A stretch of DNA of 64,000 bases from Linnemannia elongata (lineage: Eukaryota > Mortierellomycota > Mortierellomycetes > Mortierellales > Mortierellaceae). A program made the translations under genes and the position numbers. The DNA is taken from positions 868,001-932,000 of the forward strand of contig JAXBDG010000006.1 of assembly GCA_036320915.1 (NCBI GenBank), in the 5' to 3' direction. The notes beneath the pieces were generated by a model that had not been told where the DNA came from, searched no databases, and worked only from the letters and a program-made list of their open reading frames with translations. Positions 44,192-55,503 of the stretch are shown in pieces. The number at the start of each line of letters is the position of its first letter. Position 1 is the stretch's first letter.

Positions 44192-46345
44192 ATGTCGAAA
44201 TCAGAGGTCGGCTATGCCGATAACATCCACAACGCGCCATCACCCTCTTCTTCCGATAACAACATGGCCAACATCTCAACTGGCGGTGATATGGAAAAGG
44301 TCATGGTCCCCGTCGAGGACATGTCGAACTTGGACGAGAGCGGCCTGAAGCGCGACCTTCGTCTCCGTCATATGGTCATGATTGCCATCTCGGGCACCAT
44401 TGGAACGGGTCTCTTCTTGACCTCCGGAAAGACCATTGCTACGGCAGGACCTCTTGGAGCCCGTAAGTTTTGTTTACTTTGTTTATTTGTTTGTTGTAAC
44501 ACAGACACGGACCATTTGGACAAAATGCTTAATTCTATTTTACCTTTGCTTGTCCGTGAGCAATGTCGTTGTTCTAACTGCCCTTCTCTTCTCTTTTTAT
44601 TACTTCTCCGTCGCCCTTTGTGAATCAAACATAGTTATGGCATATGTCGTGATCGGAACATGGCTGGTGTTCGTGTGCCAGGCCATTGGTGAGATTGCGA
44701 CGTTACTTCCTCTCCCCGGTGCCTTTACTGCCTGGGGTGCCAGAGTGTTTGACGAGGCCTTCTCCTTCCAAATGACCGTAAGTATCCTCACATACGATGC
44801 TTGTTGCGAGTCTATCAGTCTGCTAGTATCATTGAAGGACACTTCTTTAAGAAAAAAACAATCCTAAAACTAACCTGAAAAACTCGACATTTTTTCTTCT
44901 CACCATCGTTCTTTCTTCTGCATGGAAAAAGTACCTTTATTTGCTTAACTGGTTGTTGACTGTGCCAGCTGAGCTGTCTGCATCGTCGCTCATCATCTCG
45001 TTCTGGCTCCCTGAAGGTTCCTCGTTCCCAACCTGGGTGGTTCCTGTCATTATCATCGTCGTCCTGGTCATCATCAACCTTCTCGGTGTGGTATGTGTGA
45101 ATGAAATTGAGTTGGCTGTCGCTTTTAGAGAAAGTAGGAAAATGGCGAAGACATAGCCCTAACGCGTCCCTTCCTTCCCGCCTTAATGAAAACTAATAGC
45201 AAGTGTACGGTGAGGTCGAGTACTGGTTCTCAATCCTCAAGGTCGTCACCATCATCGTCTTCATCATTTGCGGAATCTTGGTCGACTCGGGCGCAGTCGG
45301 TGGACACGTCTACGGTGTCGATAACTGGCGTATCGAGGGTGCACCCTTCAAGGGCGGCTTCCGTGCTTTCCTCTCTGTCCTCGTCTCTGTCGGCTTCGCT
45401 TATGGTGGTACAGAACTCTCCGGTGTCACTGCTGCCGAATCTAGAAACCCTCACAAGCATGTCCCCAAGGCCGTCAACACCGTCCTGGTCCGCATTGCTT
45501 TCTTCTACATCCTCTCCATCTTCTTCCTCGGCAGCATCGTCCCCAACAACGACCCCAGACTCGCCAACTCTGACGGCACTGTCCTTAACGCTCCCTTCAC
45601 CATCGTCTTCTTGAAGGCTGGTATGTCTGGCGGCGCCAGCTACATGAACGCCGTCATCTTCACCTCTGTCGTCTCAGCTGCCAACTCTGACTTCTACGTC
45701 GCCACCAGGATGTTGATGTCCCTCTCCAGAAACGGATGGGCCCCCCGCATTGTCGGCCGGACTAACAGCCGTGGTGTCCCAATCATCGCCGTCGGTATCA
45801 CCACTGCCTTCTCTTGCATTGCCCTCGTCATGATCTACGCCGGTGCCTCAACTGTCTTTGACTGGCTCGTCTCCATCATCGGCTCTATCATCTTCCTCAT
45901 CTGGTGCTCTATCCTCTTCCTCCACTTCCGCTTCCGCGTCTGCTGGAAGGCCCAAGGAAACACCCCTGATGACCTGCCCTACAAGTCCTGGGGATACCCT
46001 TACGGTCACTATATCGCCATGATCATCGGAACCGGATGTGTCATTGCAAGCTTCTACCTCTCCATCGACAACAAGCCCGACGTCGGAATGTTTGCTGGCG
46101 GCTCCATGGATCCCGCGTACATTGCTGCCAGGAACAAGTGGGCTCAGGGTCTCTTGGGTGCTTGGTTCCCTTGGGTCCTTGCTATCACTCTTTACTTTGG
46201 ATGGAAGTTTGGCAAGGGCACTAAGATCGTCAACCCTGCAGAGGCTGATCTCGACACTGGACGATGGATCCCTCCACCAAAGAGCGCCGATGAGATCAGC
46301 AAACCCGTCCCTACCTGGAAGAAGATCCTCTCCAAGTTTGTCTAA
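44192..46345 (+). CDS. Amino-acid permease (AAT/YAT family)
   Basis: Plasma-membrane proton-coupled amino-acid transporter of the APC superfamily. Exons 44192-44462, 44635-44777, 44932-45090 and 45200-46345 give 572 residues with about 12 membrane segments. Signature features are the substrate-binding TM1 motif IAISGTIGTGLFLTSGK, LPLPGAFTAWGARV, NLLGVQVYGEVEYWFSILK, and GTELSGVTAAESRNPHKHVP, all typical of fungal general or basic amino-acid permeases (Gap1/Lyp1-like). The N-terminal 60 residues are a hydrophilic cytosolic tail with several Lys and Ser, the usual site of nutrient-controlled ubiquitination. Substrate specificity cannot be read from sequence alone. Codon bias toward C-ending codons in exon 4 suggests strong expression. 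Confidence 0.93.
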
Positions 46346-46738
46346 ATTTCATTATCTTTCTCCCCATTTGGATTCTCTCATTATCTTTTCCTAGCTAGCC
46401 TATTGCAACATGTATCATTATTCACATTATTAAACTACCAAGCAAAATAATAACAAGAAATGAGATGGCTAGGCAGGGTTCACTTTTTATTCGATATCCG
46501 TCAACGGACAAACGAACAGGAGGGAGAGAGAAAAGGGGCAAGAGTAATGCTTTGCAAGATGAAAAAGATGAAAAAAAAACTACAAAAAGATACGCAAACA
46601 TCTCACAGACCAAATACTGTACAGGTAAAGATGACAAGATAACGCAAAGAGAAAAAGTAAAAAACAAAAAAAAAAAAAAAAACTGGACCAACAAGTAAAA
46701 ACAAGGTGCTCAACTGGCCACATGATAATGGTGGTCGA
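46346..46738. other. Intergenic between convergent permease and BAT2_N genes
   Basis: Both genes end here. AT-rich with an A-run at 46664-46681. No gene. Confidence 0.5.
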
Positions 46739-49700
46739 TTAAAACGAAAGTGTGTTGGTGGATGCAGGTGTGACCACAGCAGAGTGAGAAACGCGAGGAG
46801 GCTGAGGGGTTGCCAGATTCTGTGGCTGTTGATGCGAGTGCTGCTGTGAGTGAGACGGCGAAGAGTCCATCGATCCAGAGACTCCTGACGAAGCGCCCAA
46901 AGGCTGTCCTCCGTGCTGCTGATGATGATGGCCGTAAGAGTAAGACGAAGGGTGGCCTTGCAAGTGAGGTTGGTTGAGATGACCAACGTACCCGCCGCGA
47001 GGTCTAAACTCGCGTGAAGGGTGGTAATTGCCATAGCCTCCGCGTCCACCCCGTCCGCTGTTGGGGTGAACGTGGTGTGGCATGGGCTGGTAGTTCCCGT
47101 ATGCGCCTGAGGGACCTCCTCCGACTCCGCCCATAGACACTGCACGTCCTGCCCCAGGAGCCCACGAATGTATCTGTCCAGGTCCGTGATTACGGCCGCC
47201 GCTGCTGGCAGGGCTAGTCGAGGTCGAGTTTGAAGACGCGAGAGTCGCACCAGAGCTCCATCCATCCGCCGTAGTCGGGGATCCCGATCCTTCCTGGAAA
47301 CTGCTCTCAAGAGAAGCTGGACCTGATGGTTGCACTCGTCCCGGATGCTTCATAGAGTGAGACGGCAATGGTTGTTGATGCATCATTTGAGGGTGGGGAT
47401 GATGACCATAGGGGCGAGGCTGAGGGACACGATTAATATTAGCGGCGGCCATAATGTTGGCTTGTTGAGGAGTGGGCGCTGGTACCAAAAAGGGTCCGGC
47501 AGAGACGATGGCCTGCTGGGGAGGAGCGTCGCCGGCAACTGAGAATCGGGGAAGCCAGTGGTGAGGTCCCAAAATCGAGCTGCCTGGAGAGGCTGCTGCC
47601 TGGCTACTAGCATCGCTCTGCAGATCCGAGGATGCCGAGGTCGCTGCATTCGAAGCTTGACTAGTCAACTCGGGTGAATCACGGGCATCGCCCGGTGAAA
47701 GAGGAACTGTTCCGAAAGGTGGTGGCATGCCTGCTCCTGGGAATGCGTTCATATGGGGAGCCGGGGCCATGGATCTCTGGTAGTAGTATGGAGGTTGAGG
47801 ATATCCTGGAAGGTAATATGCTGGGGGCATCATGACTGGATAGGGTTGAGACGGGTGCGCGGGACCACTCACTCCCGGAGCGGCCATCATGACGGGATGA
47901 GTTCCTCCTGCTCCTACTCCACCTTGGCTAGTGGCATCGGCCCCGGCCGTACTCCCCCAGATAGCCTGGGCATGCTGACCGTGTCCCCTGTTGACAGATG
48001 CATCAAACATGTGCATGTTGGGTCCTGCAGGAATCATTCCCATCGTGTGTGGGACAGCAATGTGGGTACCCCCATGCGTCTGCGGGTGGGCTGTGGTCTT
48101 GAAATGCTGTTCCTCGCTTACATGGTTCCATGCTTGATTGGGGCCCTCCTTGGTAGACTGATCCTGATTTTCAGACGCAGCGGAAGATTCCAGTGGCGAC
48201 TTAACGACAGTCGTGTCGCCAGCTGGTGCCTATAGTATGATAATTAAAAATCGACGGGGCGTTAGTTTGCCATTCTTAGACTACAATAAATTAGCAAACT
48301 GTCAGTAATTTTAGGTGTGCTTACCGTGTCGACAATGTGAGGCGGATCAATCTCACTCTCGACCATGAAACTCATGCTTCCTCGGTTTCTGGCGGCTTTC
48401 TCGACGTTCACTGGGAAAATGGTCGCAGGGGATGAAGCAGAAAGCGAATTGCGCTTAGCGGAAGCACCTGGCTTCGACGCCTCGCTCTTGGTACTTGCGG
48501 AGTGATCTCCCGACTTGTCCTCAGCACCACCCTTATTGCTTGGCTCCAACTCTTGATCGCCGGCAGACTGCAGTGAGAGCCTGGCGTGAATTCTGGTGAT
48601 ATCGGCGATCTTGACAGCTCCGTTGGCTCCGTTGACCTTGGCGGGATAATTGCCCTTGGAGTAGGCAGCAGCTGCTGACCGCGACATCCGACCATTGCCG
48701 ATCGGTCTGGGCGCGGATGCTGTGGGCGCCATTGCCTTTCCTGCTTCCGCCGAGTATTTGGTCGCAGAGTCGCCGATCGTATTAGCCTCGTCCTTGATGC
48801 CAGTGACCTTGTCGTCTTTGCGCCAGGTTGAAGTGTCTCCGCTGCTTCTCTCGGCCCGACTTGTCTTGGCGTTCCGGCTTTTCTCCTTGACGGGAGCCTT
48901 GGCTTGAGCAGCAGCTGAGGGGGTCTGGTCTAGCTGAGAACCCTTGTCCTTCTCGACTCCGTCAATTGTGGCGATGTTGATTTGGGTCGTTTGCTCCGAG
49001 TGGTCTGCCGGTCTCTTCATGTTGGCCTCCATCGCTTGGACAGAGTTTCCTCGTGACTGGAAACTCTCTTCGATCCTGTGCATTACTTTATCCAACTGCT
49101 CAACTCGCGGCTCGTGAACAATTCCCTGAGTACTTGGGGACGCCGACTTGACGAGCTCAGAGACCTTCTCGTCTTTCCTGGCTTTTGCGGAAGGGGAGCT
49201 GTCGACGTTGGCCTCAGGTTCTGCTTTTGCTTTGGGCAAAGGTTGGCCGCGACGCCAGGGTCCTACCACTGGTGCCGTGCTCGCTGTTGATGAAGTAGCA
49301 GCAGTGGTAGGGGCTGGTAAAGCATTCGCGGCCTGCGTCTTTTGCTCTGCCTCAAGGAGACGCTTCTCCTTATTTTGAGCTGCTCGATCCGCATCCTCCT
49401 TTGCAAGGCGTCCAGGGAGCGCCTGCCATTTTGCCAAAGCGTCCTTCTGCTCATCATCGGTGAGTTCGAGCATGTGTGGCCGCAAGTTTGGATTACCAAA
49501 CTCCTTGACCGTTGCTGGGAGATTTGCCAGTCTCTCTGCCTCAGCTGCCTCCCGTTCCTTGACCTTGGTCGCCTCCAGCTCTTGTCTCTCCTTGGCTGCG
49601 AGTTCCTCCTCCTTCTCCCTCGCTTCTTGCTCTGCCTTCTCCTTCGCGAGCTTGGCCTCTTCTGCTTTCTTGGCCAGTTCGTCCGCCTTGGCTTTTGCTC

Positions 49701-51896
49701 TAGCTCTGGCCTCCTCGTACTTGGCCTCTTCCTCCTGGCGTCGACGGCGTGCATCGTCCGCAGCAGCCTTCATAGCCTCTCGTTGTTCTTCAGACACCTG
49801 AGCTGGGCGGTCATACTCAACAGCTCCTGGAGGCACCATATGGCCGTGGCTGTTCAGTCTAGAATCGTGACCGTCCTTTCCTCTTGGGGAACCGACATAG
49901 CCCTGATCCGCGCTAGGCGACTGCTGGTGGTGACCGAAACCGCGGTGGCCGAATGAAGGAACGTCGTGAGGACCGACACGGTGCTGAGGGTCTACACGGT
50001 CCAAGGGCCCTGCACGATCTGAAGGCCCTGAGCGATCGTATGGTCCTAAGTGAGAGTTAGGGTGAGAACCCTGGCCAAAGTACCCTGAGCGTTCAAGCGA
50101 CCCATCCTTAGATCGAGAAAGCACCTGGTAATCTCGAGGAGGCCGATCAGAGAACCGATCCATACCCTGTGACTGGCGGTCATGACTGAGTCTCCGATCC
50201 AAACCATAGTCGTTGTCGCGATATGCCATATCGCGATCTCGACTGTAGCTTCCCGAGCGGTTCGGAGGCTCCCGGCGATCGTACGAGTCTCGACGAGGGG
50301 GTCCTGAATGATCGCGGTTTCCAAACGACTCACGTCGCTGGTTATGGTACCCTTGTGTCCGATCCGAGCTGGGTCGACGATCACCGGGACCACCTTGCCA
50401 CAGTGACGGGTGGCCTCGGTCATGAGATCCAAACCGGGAACCTTGCTCGTGATTAGGTTGGTATAGTGAGTGTCCTGCTGTGGGCGGGGTCCTGTTTGGA
50501 AGCGATCGGTTGAAGTCGACGTCTCCACGATCAACGACGCGTTCCTCCGTTGGGTGGCTCGAGAGGGGGTGATGGCTGGCAATAGGCTTGCTGGTGTTAG
50601 GTGGCTGTAGGGTGGCGGAGGGCTTTTGGGTGGTCGCTCCTGCCTCATCGGGCGTTTCGATTGTCTGCGCCACTGCTGCCGCAACCACAACGGAACCGTC
50701 TGCGAACTCAATGGCTTCCGCGTTCAAGAAGTCCACGCCTTCATCATCGTCGGCCTATATAGATGAAAGAAGAGAAGAGCAGGGTTAGACAAAGTTCTTA
50801 TCCCTTGTTTTCCTGTGCAGATTGTCAACACAACAAAAGACAATGCCTTGTTAAAGTATAAGGCCCTACCTCGTCCCAGTTATCTCCTCCTGACATAGCA
50901 GAGACCGTCTTGGCCATGGGTTCACCCGATGACGTGATGCCAGTCTATATAGAAGTAGATGTCAATATGATTGTAAGTAAAGTGGCTCATACCTCTTGAT
51001 GTCTGCAGTTCTCAGATAATGTAAACACGACTTGCTTACAGTTGGTTTGGCTGCGGAGGTACTGTTGCTTGTATGGTTCAAGTTTCCGTTTCCTTGGTGT
51101 TGGTGGTGCTCGCCTAAGTAATATGAATAAACAAATAGTCAAACAAGTTAGCTTTGCACTATGCATCTGAAGGACGCCACCCAAGGCTTTTTTACCCCCT
51201 TGTGAGACTAAAATGTCTATTTTGCCGTGCACAGTATGCGCGCTCGTGAGTGGGCGAATACAATTCCTCCGGCCCTGTGATTCCCTTGAAAAGTCAAAAC
51301 GGGTCATTCATTACCTTGATGCTCTTGCGCTTTCTTTGCAGCCTCTGCTGCTGTCGGGTATTCAGCAAGATTGCTATCGGACGTCTGGGCAACAGCACCC
51401 CATGCTCGCGGGGTAGCCTTTTGGAAAGGGGAGCCTCCTTGAGCATCCGGCTGCGGGGAGTCGTTTGCTTGTCCTTGAGGGGCCGTTGTCAGCAAGGGGC
51501 TGGTACCGTCTACAGTGGGCGATGAGCCTGTGGACGGTGCTGACCCGAGGACTGCGGTAGAAGGAGCAGAAGGAGAACCCCAGCTGGAACTGGACGACAC
51601 GAGAGAGACATCATGACCGCCTTTCTCGTGTCGTCTGCTTGGCAAGTTTAGGGGAAGAGGGGCGGAAACCTTGGCTCCGTTTGACTTTCCTCGAATGCTG
51701 GATCCTCCGCGACCTAGTGAGGGACCGAGTTGAACATAAACAATGAACGGGTGAGTGAGTTAGTACATTGGCAACATTGGCATAGTTCCATCGCTCCCTT
51801 CTCTTCCTTCGTGTTGTTCTAGCTCTGGCTTTCTTCAAAGCATGTTCTTTTTCCCTTGTTCATTTGATGGTTCTTACTCCTCGACTTTTGCCTCAT
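46739..51896 (-). CDS. Large disordered protein with BAT2/PRRC2-type N-terminus
   Basis: Exons 51896-51878, 51713-51315, 51113-51040, 50944-50870, 50754-48325 and 48229-46739 give 1,495 residues, phases all consistent. The N-terminus, MRQKSRSRGGSSIRGKSNG followed by VSAPLPLNLPSRRHE and a Trp-Gly-Ser segment, has the BAT2_N pattern (P-x-N-L-P-S-x-[KR]-x-E, then W-G) found in animal PRRC2 proteins and plant MOS1. Then come NWDE, ADDDEGVDFLNAEAIEFADG, an Arg/Gly/Asp/Ser-rich stretch (about 280-500), a long charged coiled coil (Lys/Glu/Ala, about 510-620) ending LANLPATVKEFGNPNLRP, and a Ser/Pro/Gly/Gln-rich C-terminal half. PRRC2 proteins associate with RNA, translation initiation and stress granules; a similar role is an inference. 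The first 19-nt exon is the least certain: it follows an in-frame stop and ends at GA|GTAAGA. Confidence 0.8.
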
Positions 51897-53622
51897 GTGT
51901 TCTTCTCCTTCATATTCCCTTTAACCCATGTTCGTTTGTTCATCTTTTCCAAATTCTCTTTCTTAGTATATCGTGTTCCTTTTCTTCATCTTCTTGGACG
52001 CTCTCTTCAAGACATGTTAGTTTGTTCTTTGATTCATTTCCACACCCGTCCGTCCCATTTTTACTCAACCCAGCCTTCCTTCCTTCTTTGAACTATTATT
52101 TTGCTCATGTTCCTGCATCCTGTACCCGAGACTCGCACATGAAAAACAAGTCTGTTTTTCCCAGGCTGTTTTCCTTTTTTCGTAATTTTTTATGTTTGAG
52201 AGAGAGAGTATGCGTGGGCTGGCGAATCCTGAAGTAGAGTGGACACAGAATGGATATGTATGCAGATGCCTTTTTGGTCGCAGGTCCCGTGTCACTCTTG
52301 TTCTTCTTTCCCCTGCTCACTCTCATGCCCATAGATTCATGTCTCGGAAGGGAGGACAAAAAGGCAAAAGGCGACGAATGGGTTCATTGCTGTGCCGATG
52401 CCGGGTGGTTGAGTCTGCCGGTGCCTGTTTGCCACCTCTTATTTGTTTCGTTGTCCTCCTGCTTGTCCGCCGTCCTGCTTCCTGGGATTCCTGGTTTCTT
52501 TTTTGCTCCACGTTGCCACTGTCTTTTTTTCTCCACATGGAAGTATGTATGCTCACTTGCCTCTGAAAGGCTTCATTGTGTGTGTATGTAGATCTAGTTG
52601 CGTTGGAGTCCACAAAAAGTAGACGCGCGTTAGTCTTATTCATTCGCATTGTCTCGTGTGTCTTCATGGACAAACTAAGGGAGTAAAGAGAGTAAGCTGA
52701 AAAGAGAGGCAGGCGTACCTTGGGTGGCGGCGGTTGTGGAAGTGAAGAAGCAGAGGTTGTGTCTGTACAAGGGATGGTCTTTTTAGGTTGTTTGAATCCT
52801 TTTTCTCTCTGAGGTGAATGGATGTCGATGTGGAGTAAGAAAGAGTATTGAGAGAAGAGAGGGAGGAAGGAGTATGTACAAGAAGAGGTGAAGAAGGGGG
52901 GGTAAAGTAGTGAAGAAGAAGGAGGAAAGAAAAGGAAAAGGGAAAAAGAGAAAAGGGGAGGGGAAGGAAGCGCGTCGTTTTTTTGTGGGAGAGAATATGA
53001 AAATCCTCCTCGAACAACTCAGAAAAAAAAAAAAAAAAAAAAAAAAAGGCGCATCCTTTCTTCAAGAGTGACTGGCAAAATTTTCTTTTTTCCTTTTTCT
53101 TTTGTTCAGGCACACTCACACAGACACACACGACCAAGAAGAACCTTACTAGCATGGCCCAGTAGACATGGTATCTTCATCTGTAACCCTGTTGTCTTTC
53201 CTCATACGTCTATCTATCTCTTTATTGTCTTTATCGAGAAAAGGCGGAGAACAACAGAACCAGGCGATGCTTATCCACCCTCAAGTGCATCCACACTTTC
53301 ATGCTGACAACACAATCAAATTATCAGTGTTCCCATCAATGAGAGAGTTATCACACAAAAGAAACGATTCCTATCAGAGTGCCGATGCCTTGTTCTTCTT
53401 CCTCCTCCGACCCTTACTCTTCTTACCTTCATCTTCCTCTCTTCTTTGTCTATTTTCGCAACACCACTGCTCCTACCACTCTCACAGCCAAACTACCATC
53501 ATCCATTCAGGTAACCATCCAGGCAACAGCAACACGTTCACAACAAACTATATTCACATTGGTTTTTTGCACGGTAAAAGTACTGGCCGGCGCTCATTCA
53601 AGAACCCAAACGCCCAACTTAG
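51897..53622. other. Divergent intergenic region with probable 5'-leader exon
   Basis: On the minus strand, 52830-52730 ends in CCACCCAAG|GTACGCC, a good donor with no ATG before it, so it may be a non-coding first exon of the BAT2_N gene. An A25 run lies at 53023-53047. The stretch 53160-53622 leads into the plus-strand gene at 53623. Confidence 0.4.
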
Positions 53623-55095
53623 ATGTCACCCACAACCCTCGCCACAGACCATATTCCTATGGCCAAAACCACAACAACTCCAGCAACAGCAGCAGCACAC
53701 AACGGCCCTGTGGTATTTCAGGCAACTAGCACTGTCCCTCAGCAACAAAAACAACATCATGCTCCGCCAACAAAGACACAACCACAATCTTCATTTTCTT
53801 CTTCGCCCTCGCCCCTCACTCTCAGATCTGACATCGTCATTGGCAGTGCAACAACAATCGATCTCTATATGAGCACTGCTCTTACTCGCCCAGTCAACTA
53901 CAACTACAACGCCACGAAGAAGCGTATTCCCACAAGACGAACTTCGCCTCCCAGGACTCGCTCCATGACCAGGGCTAACAGATCTCTCATCCAAGATCCG
54001 CCCTCCACCCCAGTATCAACATCGTCATCGTTATTGTCTTCGCGATCACCTTCAAGTCTGGCCAAGCCAGTCACCATGATGACAGCACCGGAGCGAACGC
54101 GTGAACTTGTATCTACTAGGGCAACTACAACTGAGAGCTCACCTAGCAGTGTCCCTACAGCCCCCAGTCCTGCCACCGCTCCTATAAGCCATAATGTTGG
54201 GCGTGTGCGCCAGGCAGTCAACCAGCTTGAGGAGAAGATGCTTCTCAATCACCAAGCCCAGTGGTCGTCTCCCTCTCCATCGAGCCGCGCACTGATACTC
54301 GGAGGAAAACGACCTCGATCACTTAATAGGGATGACGCCAGTCACTTGTCCAAGTATCCTCGGACTCAATCCCATCAAGGATTCCCCAAAAGACACATGC
54401 AGCCAGCTGCAGTCCCTGCAGAAGACAATATCCCCGGGACCTTCTCGTTTCAATTCCCAGCTGGCTTGGATCCCTCTTTCCCCTTGGGCTTGGTAGGCCA
54501 GTTTCTTGCTCCGTCTCAGACAGCTCAAGCTGCCGAGACCTCCTCGCCTGCCGGTTCACGACCCCTTGGTCACTCAGGTTCATCTCGCGCTCGTTCGTCT
54601 ACCGGTGGCGTAGCCAGTAGCATCAATGCAACAGGACAGATCATCGAGCAGGACACTTCGGCTGACACAATCAAGAGCATCGCAGAGACGCTGCTTCGCC
54701 ATCTCCCGACAGCACACCACACACCTCTTCCTCCGACCGTGGAATCCCTGATGTCCGACCCGTCGACCCAGTACCTTCGACGGGTACCCTTGACAACCGG
54801 ATCAAGTTCAAACACAACAACACACCTTTCACTCCCAGCAATCACTCTTCCCTTGCCGACCGAGGGCCCCCGCCCACCACGCAATAGAAACACACGTACG
54901 CCGTCAAACCCTGAAAGGGTTCGCCTCAGTTGGACGTACCATCTCGAACGACAAGACTCGAGCAACCAACACGCAGTTCTGGACGCCATCGACGTGGAAC
55001 CCGTGTCACCTTTGGATGAACGATCGTCATCTGCACCCGCTTCATCTACAACTCCTCGATGCGCCACCACTCGTGTCCATCAGTCTCACAAGTGA
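53623..55095 (+). CDS. Disordered Ser/Thr/Pro-rich protein, function unknown
   Basis: Single open frame of 490 residues with no intron. Nearly the whole protein is low-complexity Ser, Thr, Pro, Ala and Arg. Short ordered-looking stretches are VGRVRQAVNQLEEKMLLNHQ (about 187-206), GTFSFQFPAGLDPSFPLGLV (about 272-291) and TSADTIKSIAETLLRHLPTA (about 343-362). Arg-rich patches (RRTSPPRTRSMTRANRS; GGKRPRSLNRDD) could be nuclear localisation or nucleic-acid-binding segments. I recognise no family. The length of the frame and its own composition, distinct from flanking DNA, support a real gene. The start could also be Met13 (MAKTTTTPAT). Confidence 0.6.
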   Translation: MSPTTLATDHIPMAKTTTTPATAAAHNGPVVFQATSTVPQQQKQHHAPPTKTQPQSSFSSSPSPLTLRSDIVIGSATTIDLYMSTALTRPVNYNYNATKKRIPTRRTSPPRTRSMTRANRSLIQDPPSTPVSTSSSLLSSRSPSSLAKPVTMMTAPERTRELVSTRATTTESSPSSVPTAPSPATAPISHNVGRVRQAVNQLEEKMLLNHQAQWSSPSPSSRALILGGKRPRSLNRDDASHLSKYPRTQSHQGFPKRHMQPAAVPAEDNIPGTFSFQFPAGLDPSFPLGLVGQFLAPSQTAQAAETSSPAGSRPLGHSGSSRARSSTGGVASSINATGQIIEQDTSADTIKSIAETLLRHLPTAHHTPLPPTVESLMSDPSTQYLRRVPLTTGSSSNTTTHLSLPAITLPLPTEGPRPPRNRNTRTPSNPERVRLSWTYHLERQDSSNQHAVLDAIDVEPVSPLDERSSSAPASSTTPRCATTRVHQSHK

Positions 55096-55503
55096 AGGGT
55101 CATCATAATAGTGTCGTTGTCTTTTAGAAACATTCTTGAAGATTGCAAAAAAATACAGTACCTTACACCCCGTCAACAAGAGCAATGGACTGCGATTCGC
55201 CCGATGGTCTCACGGTGCTACATTGATGCATCATTTACCCCTGCATGGAAATTGGCCGCTGCACATTCTCCAATCCTTCCAAAGTAACAATACAAAGCCT
55301 CACAGCAAGCAAAATGGTTGTCAAAAAAAAGCAAGATCGTTGTTTGCTTCATCGTTTGGGTAAGGGGGGTGTTGTGTGGGTGCGTGTGTGTGTGTGGGTG
55401 TGAGCGGGGTGTCTATCTATGATGGTCCATTATCCCATCCTTCTATCTCATCATCGCGTCCTTCTTCATCTCGTTCCTCTGCAAAAATAATAAAAAAAGA
55501 TAA
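55096..55503. other. Intergenic between convergent genes
   Basis: Contains a GTGTGTGT run (55380-55400) and CATC-rich sequence. No gene seen. Confidence 0.5.
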
